From NCBI RefSeq assembly GCF_016458275.1, contig NZ_JAEMHM010000004.1:62001-126000 (forward strand): a stretch of DNA of 64,000 bases. The letters run 5' to 3'. The notes beneath the pieces are model-generated. The model was not told the origin of the DNA. It ran no database searches and worked only from the letters and a program-made list of their open reading frames with translations. The position numbers and the translations under genes are program-made. Source of the DNA: Geomesophilobacter sediminis. Its GTDB lineage: Bacteria > Desulfobacterota > Desulfuromonadia > Geobacterales > Geobacteraceae. Positions 18,117 through 26,620 of the stretch are shown in pieces. Numbering within the stretch: position 1 is the stretch's first letter; each line of letters opens with the position of its first letter.

Positions 18117-19754
18117 CTAGGTGGTGAGGTGGCAGTCGGGGTTACGCGGCGGGCGCGCTGGCTTGTCGGCGACGACGCGGTTGCGTCCGAGTCTCTTGGC
18201 GCGGTACAGGGCCCGGTCGGCGCCGGCGACGAGATCGCTGCCGTTCATGGTTCCGTCCGGCACCAGGGAGGCCACCCCCAGGCTCAGCGTCAGGTAGGGA
18301 GCGACCGCCGAAGAGGAGTGTTCGATCCGCGCTCGCTCCATCGCGGTGCGGATCTTTTCCGCCAGCACGACCGCCCCTTGGGCCTTGGTGTTGGGGAGGA
18401 TCAGGGCGAATTCCTCGCCGCCGTAGCGGGCCACAAGGTCGGCGGCGCGGGAGATGCACCCGGTGATGATATCGGCGACCGTGCGCAGGCAGGCGTCCCC
18501 TTCCTGGTGCCCGTAGGTGTCGTTGAAGTCCTTGAAGTGGTCGACGTCGATCATGATCAGCGATACGGCCCACTTCTCCCGAAAAGCCCGGCGCCATTCC
18601 TTTTTCAGATACTCGTTGAAACGGCGCCGGTTGGCGATCATGGTCAGGGTGTCGGTGGCCGCCAGCCGCTTCAGCTCACGGTTCACCCGGTTCAAGGCCC
18701 GCTCGGTCGCCCTCACCCGCTGATAATTGCGGGCGCTGGCGATGGAAAGCTCGCAGATCGGGACCAGGACCGAAAGCGCCAGGTCGCAGTACAGCTCTCC
18801 GTATTCGGGAAAACGGATCCGCCCCACCACGATGACGCCGAAGGTCTCCTCGTCATGGGAGACGCGAAAAAGGCCGCTGCCGTTCTCGTCCCAGAAAAAG
18901 GTCCCGTCGAAATCGACGACCTGCCGGATGAGCCCCTTGTCCGGGCGGCGCGGCCCCCCCTGCAGCGAGTACACGCGAACCGGAACCCCTTCCTCGTAGC
19001 AGAGGTAGAAAAGTATTTGGGGGGCGAAAAGGAGGTCGAAGTTCTGGAGGATGAGGCGGATCGTCTTCGGCTCTTCGTGGACGGTGGAAAACTTTCCCAA
19101 AAGGTCCAGGGCCATGGCGTAATCGGACGATTTCTGGCGCAGCCGTGCCGTCGCCTGCTCGGCACGGTATTTTTCCAGCTCCAGGCGTCGGCTGAGGACG
19201 ATGATGCGCAGGCTGCGGGAGAAGAAGTTGAGCCCGACCGGGATGGTCGTCGCGGGGAGGTCGACGTGCGCCGCGAACTCCTGCAGCGTGGCCGCGCTGT
19301 CGCTTTCCACGCCGGTGTCCAGCAACACCAGCATCCGGATCGCCTCCTTGAAAAAGGCGCGCAGCGCCTCCCGGTCGAACCCCCAGACCGCGGTCCGCTC
19401 CCGCCACTTCGCGAGCCACCCCGGCGTGATCAGGTAGGCTCCCCGGGCCATGCAGCGCTCGAGGAACTCCCGTTCGAAAAAAAGCGCGAGGCAGGGAGTG
19501 ACGCAGTAAATACGGCAGGAGGAGCCCGGGGAACCGTCGGCGACCTCCCTGAGGCAGCTGTCTCCGACGATCTCCACGGCGACGGCGTCGTCGGGAAGCG
19601 AGCGGGCGATGTCTTCCCGGGTCAGGGGAGGGATGCCGCAACGCCCCGGGAAGAAAGAGGCGGTGACCCCTTCGAAGCCGCTCCTCCCCCCGAGGACCGA
19701 GAGGACTTCCCGGCGATAGTTCTCGCAAAACAGCAGATGCATCCGGTCACTCAT
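18117..19754 (-). CDS. Diguanylate cyclase with DUF1638-like N-terminal domain
   Basis: This 545-residue protein lacks membrane helices. The N-terminal 185 residues resemble DUF1638, a domain that accompanies corrinoid methyltransferases in archaea and anaerobes: a Cys-rich pattern (GRCG, DSCLREV, CRIYCVTPC) then YLITPGWLAKW. A GAF-like middle part (about 190-365) is followed by a GGDEF domain with ARYGGEEF and an RAAD inhibitory site five residues before it, so it should make c-di-GMP with product feedback. It overlaps the upstream MtaA-like gene by 8 bp and is last in a three-gene operon with a B12-binding protein. Coupling of corrinoid state to c-di-GMP is inferred. Confidence 0.87.
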   Translation of the reverse strand: MSDRMHLLFCENYRREVLSVLGGRSGFEGVTASFFPGRCGIPPLTREDIARSLPDDAVAVEIVGDSCLREVADGSPGSSCRIYCVTPCLALFFEREFLERCMARGAYLITPGWLAKWRERTAVWGFDREALRAFFKEAIRMLVLLDTGVESDSAATLQEFAAHVDLPATTIPVGLNFFSRSLRIIVLSRRLELEKYRAEQATARLRQKSSDYAMALDLLGKFSTVHEEPKTIRLILQNFDLLFAPQILFYLCYEEGVPVRVYSLQGGPRRPDKGLIRQVVDFDGTFFWDENGSGLFRVSHDEETFGVIVVGRIRFPEYGELYCDLALSVLVPICELSIASARNYQRVRATERALNRVNRELKRLAATDTLTMIANRRRFNEYLKKEWRRAFREKWAVSLIMIDVDHFKDFNDTYGHQEGDACLRTVADIITGCISRAADLVARYGGEEFALILPNTKAQGAVVLAEKIRTAMERARIEHSSSAVAPYLTLSLGVASLVPDGTMNGSDLVAGADRALYRAKRLGRNRVVADKPARPPRNPDCHLTT

Positions 19755-20793
19755 CGGTTTGCGTCCAGGTAAGGGGATAGTTTCCCCAGGTATGCACCGC
19801 GTGAGAAATGGAGAGCAGCACCGACTCCGGCACCTGCCACGGTATCTCTCCGTGGTTGTCGGAGAGGATGAAGCCCCCGCCGGGACCGGCGCTGGCGATG
19901 GCCCGCTTCACCGCCCGGCCGGCATCGGCTTCGGACCAGGACCGCATCGCGATCCCGTTCAGATTCCCGACCACCGCCAGGCGTCCCCGACACGCCCTTT
20001 TCACCGCGCCCAGCTCCTCGTCCGTGCTGACGCTTACCGCCGCGGCCCCCGTGGTGGCAACATCGTCGATGATCCCCAGGCAGCGCCCCGAGGCAAAGGA
20101 GATGGCGGTCGTCCCCCGGATCCGTGCCAGGGTCCGCTGCGCGATCGGCAACCCGGTCCTGAGGTAGAGCTCCCGGGGCACGATGGTGGGCGAACCGACC
20201 GGATCGACGTAGGTGATGGAGCTCGCCCCTGCGGCGAGCTGGGCATTGGCCCAGGCAACGCAGAATTCCTCGTTGAGCGCCATGAGCCGTGCGAATGCGT
20301 CGGGACGGTCGTAGATGAGATCGAGGTACGCTTCGAACCCCAGCTGCATGACCGGCAGGGAGAAGGGAGCGATGACCGAGCCGATGACCGGGACCTCGTC
20401 CCCGGCCGCCTCCTTCAGCATGCGCAGCGTCTCCAGTCCCTGCAGCAGGCAGTCGGTTCGGCCCACCTCGGGGGGAACCAGTTGCCCGATCGCGTCAGCG
20501 CTCCGGATGATCGGGGCGCCGGCGTTGGGGGGGCCGTCATCCCGGAAGATCACCTCGCCCCCCCAGGCCTCGACCTCGAGCGCCGCGTAGGTGAAGGCGG
20601 TGAGGCAGTCGTGACCGTACTTTCGGCGCAGGCGAAGCTGTCCTTCGACGACATGACGCGGCCGGGAAAAGTATTCCCGGATGGTGAGTCCGAGTTCCCG
20701 CGCCCCGTGCAGGATGGGGAGCAGAAAGAACGGCACCCGGTCCGGCTCGCGGCAGGCGAGTGCGGCGGCGATCCGCTGCAGGGAAGTCATCAT
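19747..20793 (-). CDS. MtaA/UroD-type methyltransferase-like protein lacking usual zinc ligands
   Basis: This 348-residue TIM-barrel protein belongs to the uroporphyrinogen decarboxylase/methylcobamide:CoM methyltransferase (MtaA, MtbA, CmuA) family: an EPDRVPFFLLP start, PPEVGRTDCLLQGLETLRML, VIGSVIAPFSL, and the GFILSDNHGEIPW end block. Methyltransferases of this family bind Zn through His-x-Cys (HICG) and a later Cys (GC). Here the aligned positions read ISFASG (231-236) and SDNHGEIP (311-318), so those ligands are absent. It overlaps the corrinoid-protein gene by 4 bp and the cyclase gene by 8 bp. It may bind or sense methyl-corrinoid rather than catalyse thiol methylation. A UroD role is unlikely. 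Confidence 0.83.
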   Translation of the reverse strand: MMTSLQRIAAALACREPDRVPFFLLPILHGARELGLTIREYFSRPRHVVEGQLRLRRKYGHDCLTAFTYAALEVEAWGGEVIFRDDGPPNAGAPIIRSADAIGQLVPPEVGRTDCLLQGLETLRMLKEAAGDEVPVIGSVIAPFSLPVMQLGFEAYLDLIYDRPDAFARLMALNEEFCVAWANAQLAAGASSITYVDPVGSPTIVPRELYLRTGLPIAQRTLARIRGTTAISFASGRCLGIIDDVATTGAAAVSVSTDEELGAVKRACRGRLAVVGNLNGIAMRSWSEADAGRAVKRAIASAGPGGGFILSDNHGEIPWQVPESVLLSISHAVHTWGNYPLTWTQTDE

Positions 20794-21422
20794 GCAATGC
20801 CTCCCGAGAACCGACGCACGAGCGTTATGGCGTCGGAGGCGGTGCGTCCCATGGCATCGGCTCCGACCTCGCGCCAGAGCGTGGCGTCGAACCGGAAGGG
20901 CGCGCCCCCCACGATCACCTTGAGCTTCAGTCCCGCCTGGTCGATCCGGCGCCTAAGATCCGCGATGTGGAGAGCGGCGGGAAGCATGAGTACCGAGAGG
21001 AGCAAGATGTCGACGCGGTCCTCTCGGACCCTGAAGAGCAGGCTCTCCAGCTCGGCCCTCCCGTAGTCGAAAACCTGGTAGCCGGCCGCCCGGAGCATGG
21101 AGTAGACCAGCCGCTTGCCGAGCATGTGGTAGTCGTCGAAGGTGGCGATGGCCAGCCGCGGCGCCCCGTGCCGCCCGCCCTCCCGGGGGGGGAGCAGCTC
21201 ATCGATCGCTTCCTCGCAGATCCTGCCGGCCATGTAGATCTGGGACAGGGCCACCCGTCCTTTTTCCCACTCGGCGCCGATCTCTTCCAGGGCGGTCGTC
21301 ATCAGCTCCTCGAAAGCAGCCTCGAGGCCGTCCGGAGATCCGGCTTCCAAAAGGATCCGGCGCACCCGGGACCGGTCGAGCGCGAGCAGGGCGTCTATGA
21401 GTAGTCCCACGGTGTGTGGCAT
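20790..21422 (-). CDS. Corrinoid (B12)-binding protein, MtaC/MtbC-like
   Basis: This 210-residue soluble protein has an N-terminal helical cap (1-85) including ALEEIGAEWEKGRVALSQIYMAGRI, then a B12-binding Rossmann domain. The cobalt-coordinating signature D-x-H-x-x-G is intact as DDYHMLGKRLV (near residue 97), with later LLLSVLML and VIVGGAPFR. It is the first gene of the operon with the MtaA-like and cyclase genes, joined by an ATGA overlap. In known systems such proteins carry a methyl group between two methyltransferases; no substrate methyltransferase (MtaB/MttB type) is encoded next to it. Confidence 0.9.
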   Translation of the reverse strand: MPHTVGLLIDALLALDRSRVRRILLEAGSPDGLEAAFEELMTTALEEIGAEWEKGRVALSQIYMAGRICEEAIDELLPPREGGRHGAPRLAIATFDDYHMLGKRLVYSMLRAAGYQVFDYGRAELESLLFRVREDRVDILLLSVLMLPAALHIADLRRRIDQAGLKLKVIVGGAPFRFDATLWREVGADAMGRTASDAITLVRRFSGGIA

Positions 21423-21825
21423 GTAGATCCCATGTCCTTACTGACAAGATGTGCGGATACCTATGCGTCAAACAGTGTGCGCCACAGTCATGCGTGCTTG
21501 GGGATGTCACAGAAATGGCCTACCTAGCGAGTTTATCACCTTTTCCTTTCTGTGCCGTAAGCCGGACGTTACAAAACTGATTCGAGGGGATACGCTATGA
21601 CAGTCGCATGGTATCGGGCACTGCACCGAGCGGTGTAATGGCTGCTATGACAGAGCTTTCGTTGGGACGCAAAGAGTGAGGCGAGGTCGGTGCCGAACCT
21701 TGGGACGATTTTCAAGCCGATACTCGTTGCGAAAGTTGTCGAGAACGTCTATATTCGCCCGAGTCCTCTGACAGACAACGGCATCCCCTACCGTCTTCGT
21801 TTCCTTCGGTACCGGCACTGGTTCA
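21423..21825. other. Divergent intergenic region, no gene recognised
   Basis: About 400 bases separate the - strand corrinoid operon from the + strand kinase. The region should hold both promoters. I found no convincing operator. Several short frames are open, but none has a recognisable product or ribosome site. Confidence 0.4.
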
Positions 21826-23259
21826 ATGAACGCTTATTCCTCCCGCATGGTTCGTTCCTTCAGGAACAGCTCGATCAAGGTCCGGCTTTCGGTCCTGATC
21901 CTCCTTGCCTCCACCCTTTTTTCCTTCGGACTTTTCCAGGCGGTGCACAGCACCCTCCACGCCAGTCTCTCCCGGCAACAAAACGAGTTCGCCCACGACC
22001 GGCTCCGCATGTTGCGCGCCATCGTGGAGCGAAAGCAGGACTTTCTCCGGATCATCGGAGAGGACATCAAATGGGAGGGGGAAAACATCAGCCTCCCCAG
22101 CTATTACCTGCGCCTTATCGATGGCCGGGGCAGCGTCCTCATCGAGACGCCGGGGATGAAGGAACTGGTGCCGATTGCGCGGTTCGAGGCGGCCCGAAAC
22201 CGCACCGGCAGCTCCGAAGAGATCTACCAATCGCCCAACGGCAGGTATTTTCTCCTCAAATCGGATGCCAGCAGTTCCGCCAAGCGGGCGGTGACCATGC
22301 AGATCGCGCTGGACGTGACCCCGGAGGTGACGGCGGACGCGGTCAACTCCCGCAAGATCGCGCTGCTGATCATCGTCTCGGTCTGGCTCCTGACCGCGGT
22401 CCTCCTGGTGGCGCTCGACCGGACCCTGCGGCCGCTGGACCGGCTGGTCGATTTCTCGGGACGGATTTCGGGGGTCCGGATCTCGGAACGGGTGGATTGC
22501 GAAGTCTGGCCGCTGGAAGTGCGGCGTTTGGGAGAGGCACTGAATGCGATGCTGGATCGACTGGAAGATTCGCTGATCCGGCTGACCCACGTCGCCGCCA
22601 ACATGGCCCACGAGATCCGGACGCCGCTCAACAATCTGATGGGTGAAGCGGAAGTCGCCCTGATGCAGGCGCGGACCCCGGAGGAATACCAGAGGGTGCT
22701 GGAATCGGGGATGGAGGAATGCGCCCGGCTGACCCGGCTGGTAGACAACCTCCTCTTCCTGGGGCACGCGGAAAACCCGGCGATGAGCATCAGCCGGGTC
22801 CGTTTTGATCCCTTGAGCGAGGTAAAGAGCCTTTTCGGACAGTTCGCCGTGCAGGCGCAGGGCAAGGAGGCGCAGCTTGGCTGCCGTGGGGATCTTTTCC
22901 TGTATGGCGACCCGATGCTTTTTCGCCGGGCGATCAGCAACCTCTTGGCCAATGCCCTCTACTACTCGCCGCCAGGGGTGCGCATCGAGGTTGCGATCGA
23001 GGCGGGGGATGGGGAGATGAACCGGGTGACGGTCCGCGATACGGGGTTCGGCATCAGCGAGACCGATCTCACCCGCATCTTCGACCGCTTCTACCGGGGG
23101 GACCACTCCCGGGCCAACTATCGTGAGGGATCGGGGCTGGGTCTGTCGATCGTCAAGGCGATCATGGAACTGCACGGCGGCTCGGTGGAGGTCGCGAGCC
23201 GCGTCGGGGCCGGAACGACGTTCACCCTCTTGTTTCCCCGACCGCCGGAGCTGGATTAA
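21826..23259 (+). CDS. Orphan CusS-like membrane sensor histidine kinase
   Basis: This 477-residue inner-membrane kinase has membrane helices at about 20-42 and 178-200 and a periplasmic sensor between them (about 43-177). HAMP, HisKA with the His in ANMAHEIRTPLNNL, and HATPase (NLLANALYYSPPG, VRDTGFGISETDL, GSGLGLSIVKAIMELHGG) follow. The motif set fits the heavy-metal sensor kinase (CusS/CopS) group. Those kinases normally sit directly after a cognate OmpR-type regulator, which is absent here. It is divergent from the corrinoid/c-di-GMP operon, so a functional link is possible but untested. Confidence 0.9.
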   Translation: MNAYSSRMVRSFRNSSIKVRLSVLILLASTLFSFGLFQAVHSTLHASLSRQQNEFAHDRLRMLRAIVERKQDFLRIIGEDIKWEGENISLPSYYLRLIDGRGSVLIETPGMKELVPIARFEAARNRTGSSEEIYQSPNGRYFLLKSDASSSAKRAVTMQIALDVTPEVTADAVNSRKIALLIIVSVWLLTAVLLVALDRTLRPLDRLVDFSGRISGVRISERVDCEVWPLEVRRLGEALNAMLDRLEDSLIRLTHVAANMAHEIRTPLNNLMGEAEVALMQARTPEEYQRVLESGMEECARLTRLVDNLLFLGHAENPAMSISRVRFDPLSEVKSLFGQFAVQAQGKEAQLGCRGDLFLYGDPMLFRRAISNLLANALYYSPPGVRIEVAIEAGDGEMNRVTVRDTGFGISETDLTRIFDRFYRGDHSRANYREGSGLGLSIVKAIMELHGGSVEVASRVGAGTTFTLLFPRPPELD

Positions 23260-23309
23260 GCGACGGCCTCCCCTCGTCTCACCTGCCTCTTGCCGCCCCC
23301 CTCACGCCC

Positions 23310-23903
23310 CTACTTCCCCCCGTTCTTACTCAGCTCGTCCCGTAACCGCTCCAGCCCCTTCACGTAGCTTTCGGCATCGCCGAACTCGAAGAAGCGGGGG
23401 TAGCGGCCATGGGCGGCGCGAATGCGCCGGGCATGCTTGATCGGGCACCAGTACTGTTCGGTGCGGGCGGCGATCTCGCGAAAGTACCCGGCAAGGCCGT
23501 TGCCGTAGGAGCAGTAGAAGCAGTTGAACTTCTCGATCACGTTGAGGTAGGGAAGGTCGGCCCGGTCAAAGATCAGGTAGTCGGAGCGCTTGACCTTGGA
23601 GATTTGGTAGATGGGAAAGCAGATCCACTGGTAGGTGGTGAAAAAAAAGTCCAGCAGGACGAACGGAAGAAACCCGAGGTAGATAATGGGAGCGGTGAGT
23701 ATGTTCAGCAGGCGGGCATCGAGGAGGTACCGGAGCAGCCCGGTCTTCAAGCGGCGCTGCTGGCGCGCCACCTCCTCGGCGAAGCGAATCCGCTTCTCCT
23801 TGATGATGAAATCGAATTGTTCCCGCTTTTGCCGGTATTCGACCTCCAGTTCCTCTTCGAGCTCGTGAATCCTGCGGATCAGTTCATCGATACTGGGGGT
23901 CAA
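23310..23903 (-). CDS. Conserved membrane protein with CxxC motif, unknown function
   Basis: This 197-residue protein has an N-terminal Glu/Arg-rich coiled coil (5-50) and a hydrophobic segment (about 65-95). The Cys-containing block FNCFYCSYGNGLAGYFREI, then EQYWCPIKHARRI, could bind a metal. The block is familiar from uncharacterised proteins in many proteobacteria; no function is known to me. Its start lies on the same strand 24 bp downstream of the small membrane-protein gene at 23928, so the two are probably cotranscribed. Confidence 0.75.
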   Translation of the reverse strand: MTPSIDELIRRIHELEEELEVEYRQKREQFDFIIKEKRIRFAEEVARQQRRLKTGLLRYLLDARLLNILTAPIIYLGFLPFVLLDFFFTTYQWICFPIYQISKVKRSDYLIFDRADLPYLNVIEKFNCFYCSYGNGLAGYFREIAARTEQYWCPIKHARRIRAAHGRYPRFFEFGDAESYVKGLERLRDELSKNGGK

Positions 23904-23927
23904 GGGGACTCCTGGTCAGATTTTCAA

Positions 23928-24302
23928 TTAGCCGGGCGGACTACCCGTGCGTTGCCACGTTTTGCGGACTTTGGATACCAGGAGACTGGCAACGACAAAG
24001 AGAACGGAAGTCGAAACCGTATTCCAAATCGAGGCGAAGGACTCGTCACACAGGTTCGACTGGTTGATCCCAAAGTAGATGCTGGATAGGACGGCGATTA
24101 CCAGCCCGTGCTTCTTGCCGGCGTACCAGGAGGTAAGCCCGATCGGAAAGAGATACAGCAAGTGAAACTGGTATTGAGGAGGCGTGGTGATATCAGCCAT
24201 GCAGACAATGAGGGAGCAGATCAGGCCGAAAATGAAGTTGTCGTAATCATCCCTGCGACAAAGGAACTCGTTGCTCTGCTTCAAAAGCGCTTTGGACGTC
24301 AT
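23928..24302 (-). CDS. Small multi-pass membrane protein
   Basis: This is about 124 residues from the ATG at 24302, which has GGAG six bases upstream; the frame is open to 24365. It has three to four hydrophobic segments. The motif FHLLYLFPIGLTSWYAGKKHG resembles the membrane-sensor halves found at the N-terminus of some bacterial kinases and cyclases, but no output domain follows. It may be a stand-alone sensor or a truncated signalling protein. It lies upstream of the CxxC membrane-protein gene on the same strand. Confidence 0.6.
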   Translation of the reverse strand: MTSKALLKQSNEFLCRRDDYDNFIFGLICSLIVCMADITTPPQYQFHLLYLFPIGLTSWYAGKKHGLVIAVLSSIYFGINQSNLCDESFASIWNTVSTSVLFVVASLLVSKVRKTWQRTGSPPG

Positions 24303-24729
24303 GTACATCTCCAGCCACCCCGTCTCACTCAGCGCCAATGCGCCGGGAAGATGCGGCATCTGCATCTTTTCTTGCCAACGGATCTATCGATTGCCAGGAC
24401 CTCAACTTCCGGCTCGAGAAATTGTCGTACCGGACAGGCTCTTCCGCTCGCCGGTTTGACCGGCAGAGTGGCACCAGACCGTGCAATCGACACTCATTGA
24501 AGTCAACATGCCGGGCCACTATACATGAAGTATTCCTTTTCAACAAGATATACCCCTTGAGCCCCCGGTGCCCCTTCCCTTCTTGACTACAGGGCCCGCG
24601 CTCGGATTACTCACCCGACGAAAAAGGGGGCCGGCTTCTTCAGCGGCCCCCTCTTCGTTTAATGCAGCCCTGCCACTACACGTCCTGACGTCCCTCCCCC
24701 CGGCATTGAACCTGGATGCCGGCGCCGGT
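24303..24729. other. Intergenic with - strand terminator
   Basis: I see no gene. A hairpin AGGGGGCCG/CGGCCCCCT at about 24625-24651 followed on the - strand by TTTTTCG is a good Rho-independent terminator for the small membrane-protein gene at 24730. Confidence 0.65.
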
Positions 24730-25026
24730 CTAGAACCACTCGGCCGGCAAAGCCCCGATCGCGATTCCGGCACCGGTCACCAAGGCGGCAAATCCCGGTG
24801 ACGCCGTGTAGAGCACCCCGAAACCAAGGACAATTCCGGCGCAGACCCCGGCCGGCGCCAGGTACGGGACGGGCGACGTACCTCTCCGGACCAGGTCCCC
24901 TTCCCTCTTCTCGGTAGCTGCCAGAAACGGCAGGGCTGCTACGAGCAAAGGGAGTGCGAACACGGCAATCGCGCATACCCCAAGGATCCAGATCAGGGAA
25001 ACAATGACCTCGACGAGCTTTGACAT
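24730..25026 (-). CDS. Small membrane protein, paralog A
   Basis: This 98-residue protein has three hydrophobic segments (about 7-35, 55-75, 80-96), starting MSKLVEVIVSLIWILGV and ending GAGIAIGALPAEWF. A paralog of identical length lies upstream at 25440 on the same strand, with the same ribosome-site context (AGGAGAGTCGTC before ATG) and the same GVLYTASP and AIGALP motifs. The family is unknown to me. The duplication and intact ribosome sites support that both are real genes. Confidence 0.7.
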   Translation of the reverse strand: MSKLVEVIVSLIWILGVCAIAVFALPLLVAALPFLAATEKREGDLVRRGTSPVPYLAPAGVCAGIVLGFGVLYTASPGFAALVTGAGIAIGALPAEWF

Positions 25027-25439
25027 GACGACTCTCCTTATTGGTCAACGTGGCGGTATCCCACTGCCTAGAGGCAACTCATCAAACAAGGCCACAAACA
25101 GCAAGGCCGGATCGCAGGGCAACCCCAAGGGGGCATGCCTGGCAATCCGGCCGACAAACCTTTTCATCGAATCAATGGCAAGCGGAAGAGGAGGTGGATT
25201 TATCCATAGCAACAGCACCTGATGAAAAGCTTCATCGACGGGTGTCCTTGCCGGAACTTCCTCGCAGGTCGAAGCACGAGCAGCTCGTAGTTGCTGCGTG
25301 CGAGACATACACCTTTTAAACCACTGTTACAAAAAATGTCAACCGATAAAACTACACCGGAGAGTGCATCCAGCCCGGCAAACGTCGATCCCGCCGGCCC
25401 GCGTCCACCGCATTTAACAAAAGGAGTTCTACCTAATTT
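25027..25439. other. Leader region with a large inverted repeat
   Basis: GGCCGGAT (25105-25112) and ATCCGGCC (25145-25152) pair perfectly, with partial pairing continuing inward, about 80 bp before the ATG of paralog A. This could be a structured 5' leader. An 87-codon - strand frame here has no ribosome site or recognisable product, and I do not call it. Confidence 0.45.
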
Positions 25440-25736
25440 CTAGAACCAGGCCGCAGGCAGCGCTCCGATGGCGACGCCAAGACCGTTCACGACGTTGGCA
25501 AAGACCGGAGAGGCCGTGTAGAGCGCCCCGAAGATCATGGCAAAAAAGGCGCAGAAACCGACCGGGACCAGGTAGGCGTGGTGCGGCATCGAAGCCGAGA
25601 ACGCGTGAGCCCCCCTCTTCTCTCCGGCGAGCAGGAAAGGGAAGGCCGTCACCAGCAAAGGCAAGGCCAGCACCGCGGTCACACATACCCCCAGAAGCCA
25701 CATCAGTTTAAGAACGATCTCCGTAAACTTTGTCAT
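25440..25736 (-). CDS. Small membrane protein, paralog B
   Basis: This 98-residue protein starts at the ATG at 25736, preceded by AGGGAGAGTCGTC; the frame extends to 25778. It has the same three-segment membrane layout and end motif (GVAIGALPAAWF) as paralog A at 24730, the closest match being in LGVCVTAVLALPLLVTAFPFL. It probably arose by tandem duplication with an insertion of about 400 bp between copies. The function is unknown. Confidence 0.7.
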   Translation of the reverse strand: MTKFTEIVLKLMWLLGVCVTAVLALPLLVTAFPFLLAGEKRGAHAFSASMPHHAYLVPVGFCAFFAMIFGALYTASPVFANVVNGLGVAIGALPAAWF

Positions 25737-25869
25737 GACGACTCTCCCTTCTCTGCATGAGATGACGACTCCCGGCACCGGGTATCGTTACCAAACCGCC
25801 GCTTCCTGAGGCTCTGACTTAGTGAAGTCAAGCTAACGATTAGCGCTCATCCCGCTCAGTGTCAAATAG

Positions 25870-25913
25870 GTATACACAATAATATCGTATACATACATCA
25901 TCCAGCCGTATAC
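25870..25913. repeat. Three GTATAC palindromes
   Basis: GTATAC occurs at 25870, 25887 and 25908, spaced 17 and 21 bases apart in an AT-rich gap upstream of paralog B (- strand). They could be operator half-sites or part of a promoter. The evidence is only the repetition. Confidence 0.35.
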
Positions 25914-26116
25914 TCTACAACCAAACCGCGTACCGCAGTTTCCACCATCCCGAACCGCGGTATTTCACGAATTTGCCGATCGGACTGTCATAGCCGTGGG
26001 CTTACTGGCTGGAGGATGATGCCGGGATCTGCCTGGGGACCATGAGGGGGAGGAAAATAATCCCGTCGCAGCGACGAGACACAGAAGAGGTTGGCAAATT
26101 ATAATGTTGTCTTTTG

Positions 26117-26144
26117 TTGACACAGTTTCCCGGAGCGGTAATCT
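26117..26144 (+). promoter_or_regulatory. Promoter of riboswitch 1
   Basis: TTGACA (26117-26122) and TAATCT (26139-26144) with a 16-base spacer place the start point near 26151, immediately before the aptamer. The riboswitch at 29934 has the same -35 box, spacing and distance. Confidence 0.8.
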
Positions 26145-26152
26145 GGAGTCAG

Positions 26153-26256
26153 CCTGTTTCCGAAACGGTAAACTTGGAAGAAATTCCAAGGGCACAAAGC
26201 TGACGGACCCGATATCCTGAAAAAATATCAGGTAGCCGAGCTACCGAAGAAACAGG
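26153..26256 (+). promoter_or_regulatory. GEMM-I (c-di-GMP-I class) riboswitch, copy 1
   Basis: The aptamer is closed by a perfect 8-bp P1 (CCTGTTTC at 26153, GAAACAGG at 26249). Inside are the GEMM-I core ACGGTAAAC, a hairpin CTTGGAA-GAAA-TTCCAAG with the GNRA tetraloop, GGCACAAAGC, and a second arm ending GGTAGCCGAGCTACCG, matching the GEMM-I layout. By hand alignment the ligand-contacting base before GTAAAC is G. That favours c-di-GMP over the cGAMP-preferring Geobacter subtype, but this needs a proper alignment. No + strand gene follows for about 900 bp. Confidence 0.88.
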
Positions 26257-26266
26257 TGCAAATTGG

Positions 26267-26307
26267 AAAACCGCCCTTCGACACCGATCGAAGGGCGGTT
26301 TTTTTTT
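26267..26307 (+). terminator. Riboswitch 1 expression-platform terminator
   Basis: A perfect stem (AAAACCGCCCTTCGA/TCGAAGGGCGGTTTT) with loop CACCGA and a T-run follows 10 bases after P1. Its stem differs from the riboswitch 2 terminator at several paired positions with compensating changes, which confirms that it is a selected structure. Confidence 0.92.
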
Positions 26308-26319
26308 GCATGAAGCCCC

Positions 26320-26620
26320 AGTCCCCCTTTGGCAAAGGGAGGGCTGGAGGGATTTGCCTTTCTGATGCCGCCCCCAGAACCAGCACAGTCCTATTCCGAT
26401 CGAAACCAGCACTGCATCTGTTTCGGGAATGATTCCGAAGGGATTCGACCTTGCCCCCCCCTTTGGCAAAGGGGGGCCGGGGGGGATTTGCCTTTCTGAT
26501 GCCAGGATGGCCACACCCAGAACCAGCACTGCAGCTGTTTCGGGAATGATTCCGAAGGGATTCAGACCTTGCCCCCCCTTTGGCAAAGGGGGGCCGGGGG
26601 GGGATTTGCCTTTCTGATGC
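26320..26620. repeat. Three copies of a KSPPGPPLPKGG-type palindromic repeat
   Basis: Three copies (about 26320, 26452 and 26570) of CCCCCCTTTGGCAAAGGGGGG followed by a G-run and GATTTGCCTTTCTGATGC are separated by a related spacer (CAGAACCAGCACTGCA…GGGAATGATTCCGAAGGGATTC). Read on the - strand they give the peptide KSPPGPPLPKGG, widely seen as spurious translated repeats in bacteria. The block seems to have inserted between riboswitch 1 and the CCAACAGAAGAT sequence that follows riboswitch 2 directly. Confidence 0.85.

Noticed and set aside
21690-21825. Remnant of an OmpR-type regulator before the CusS-like kinase
   Set aside because: A short frame contains VVENVYIR, vaguely like the regulator wing region, but the similarity is too short and no other conserved part is present.
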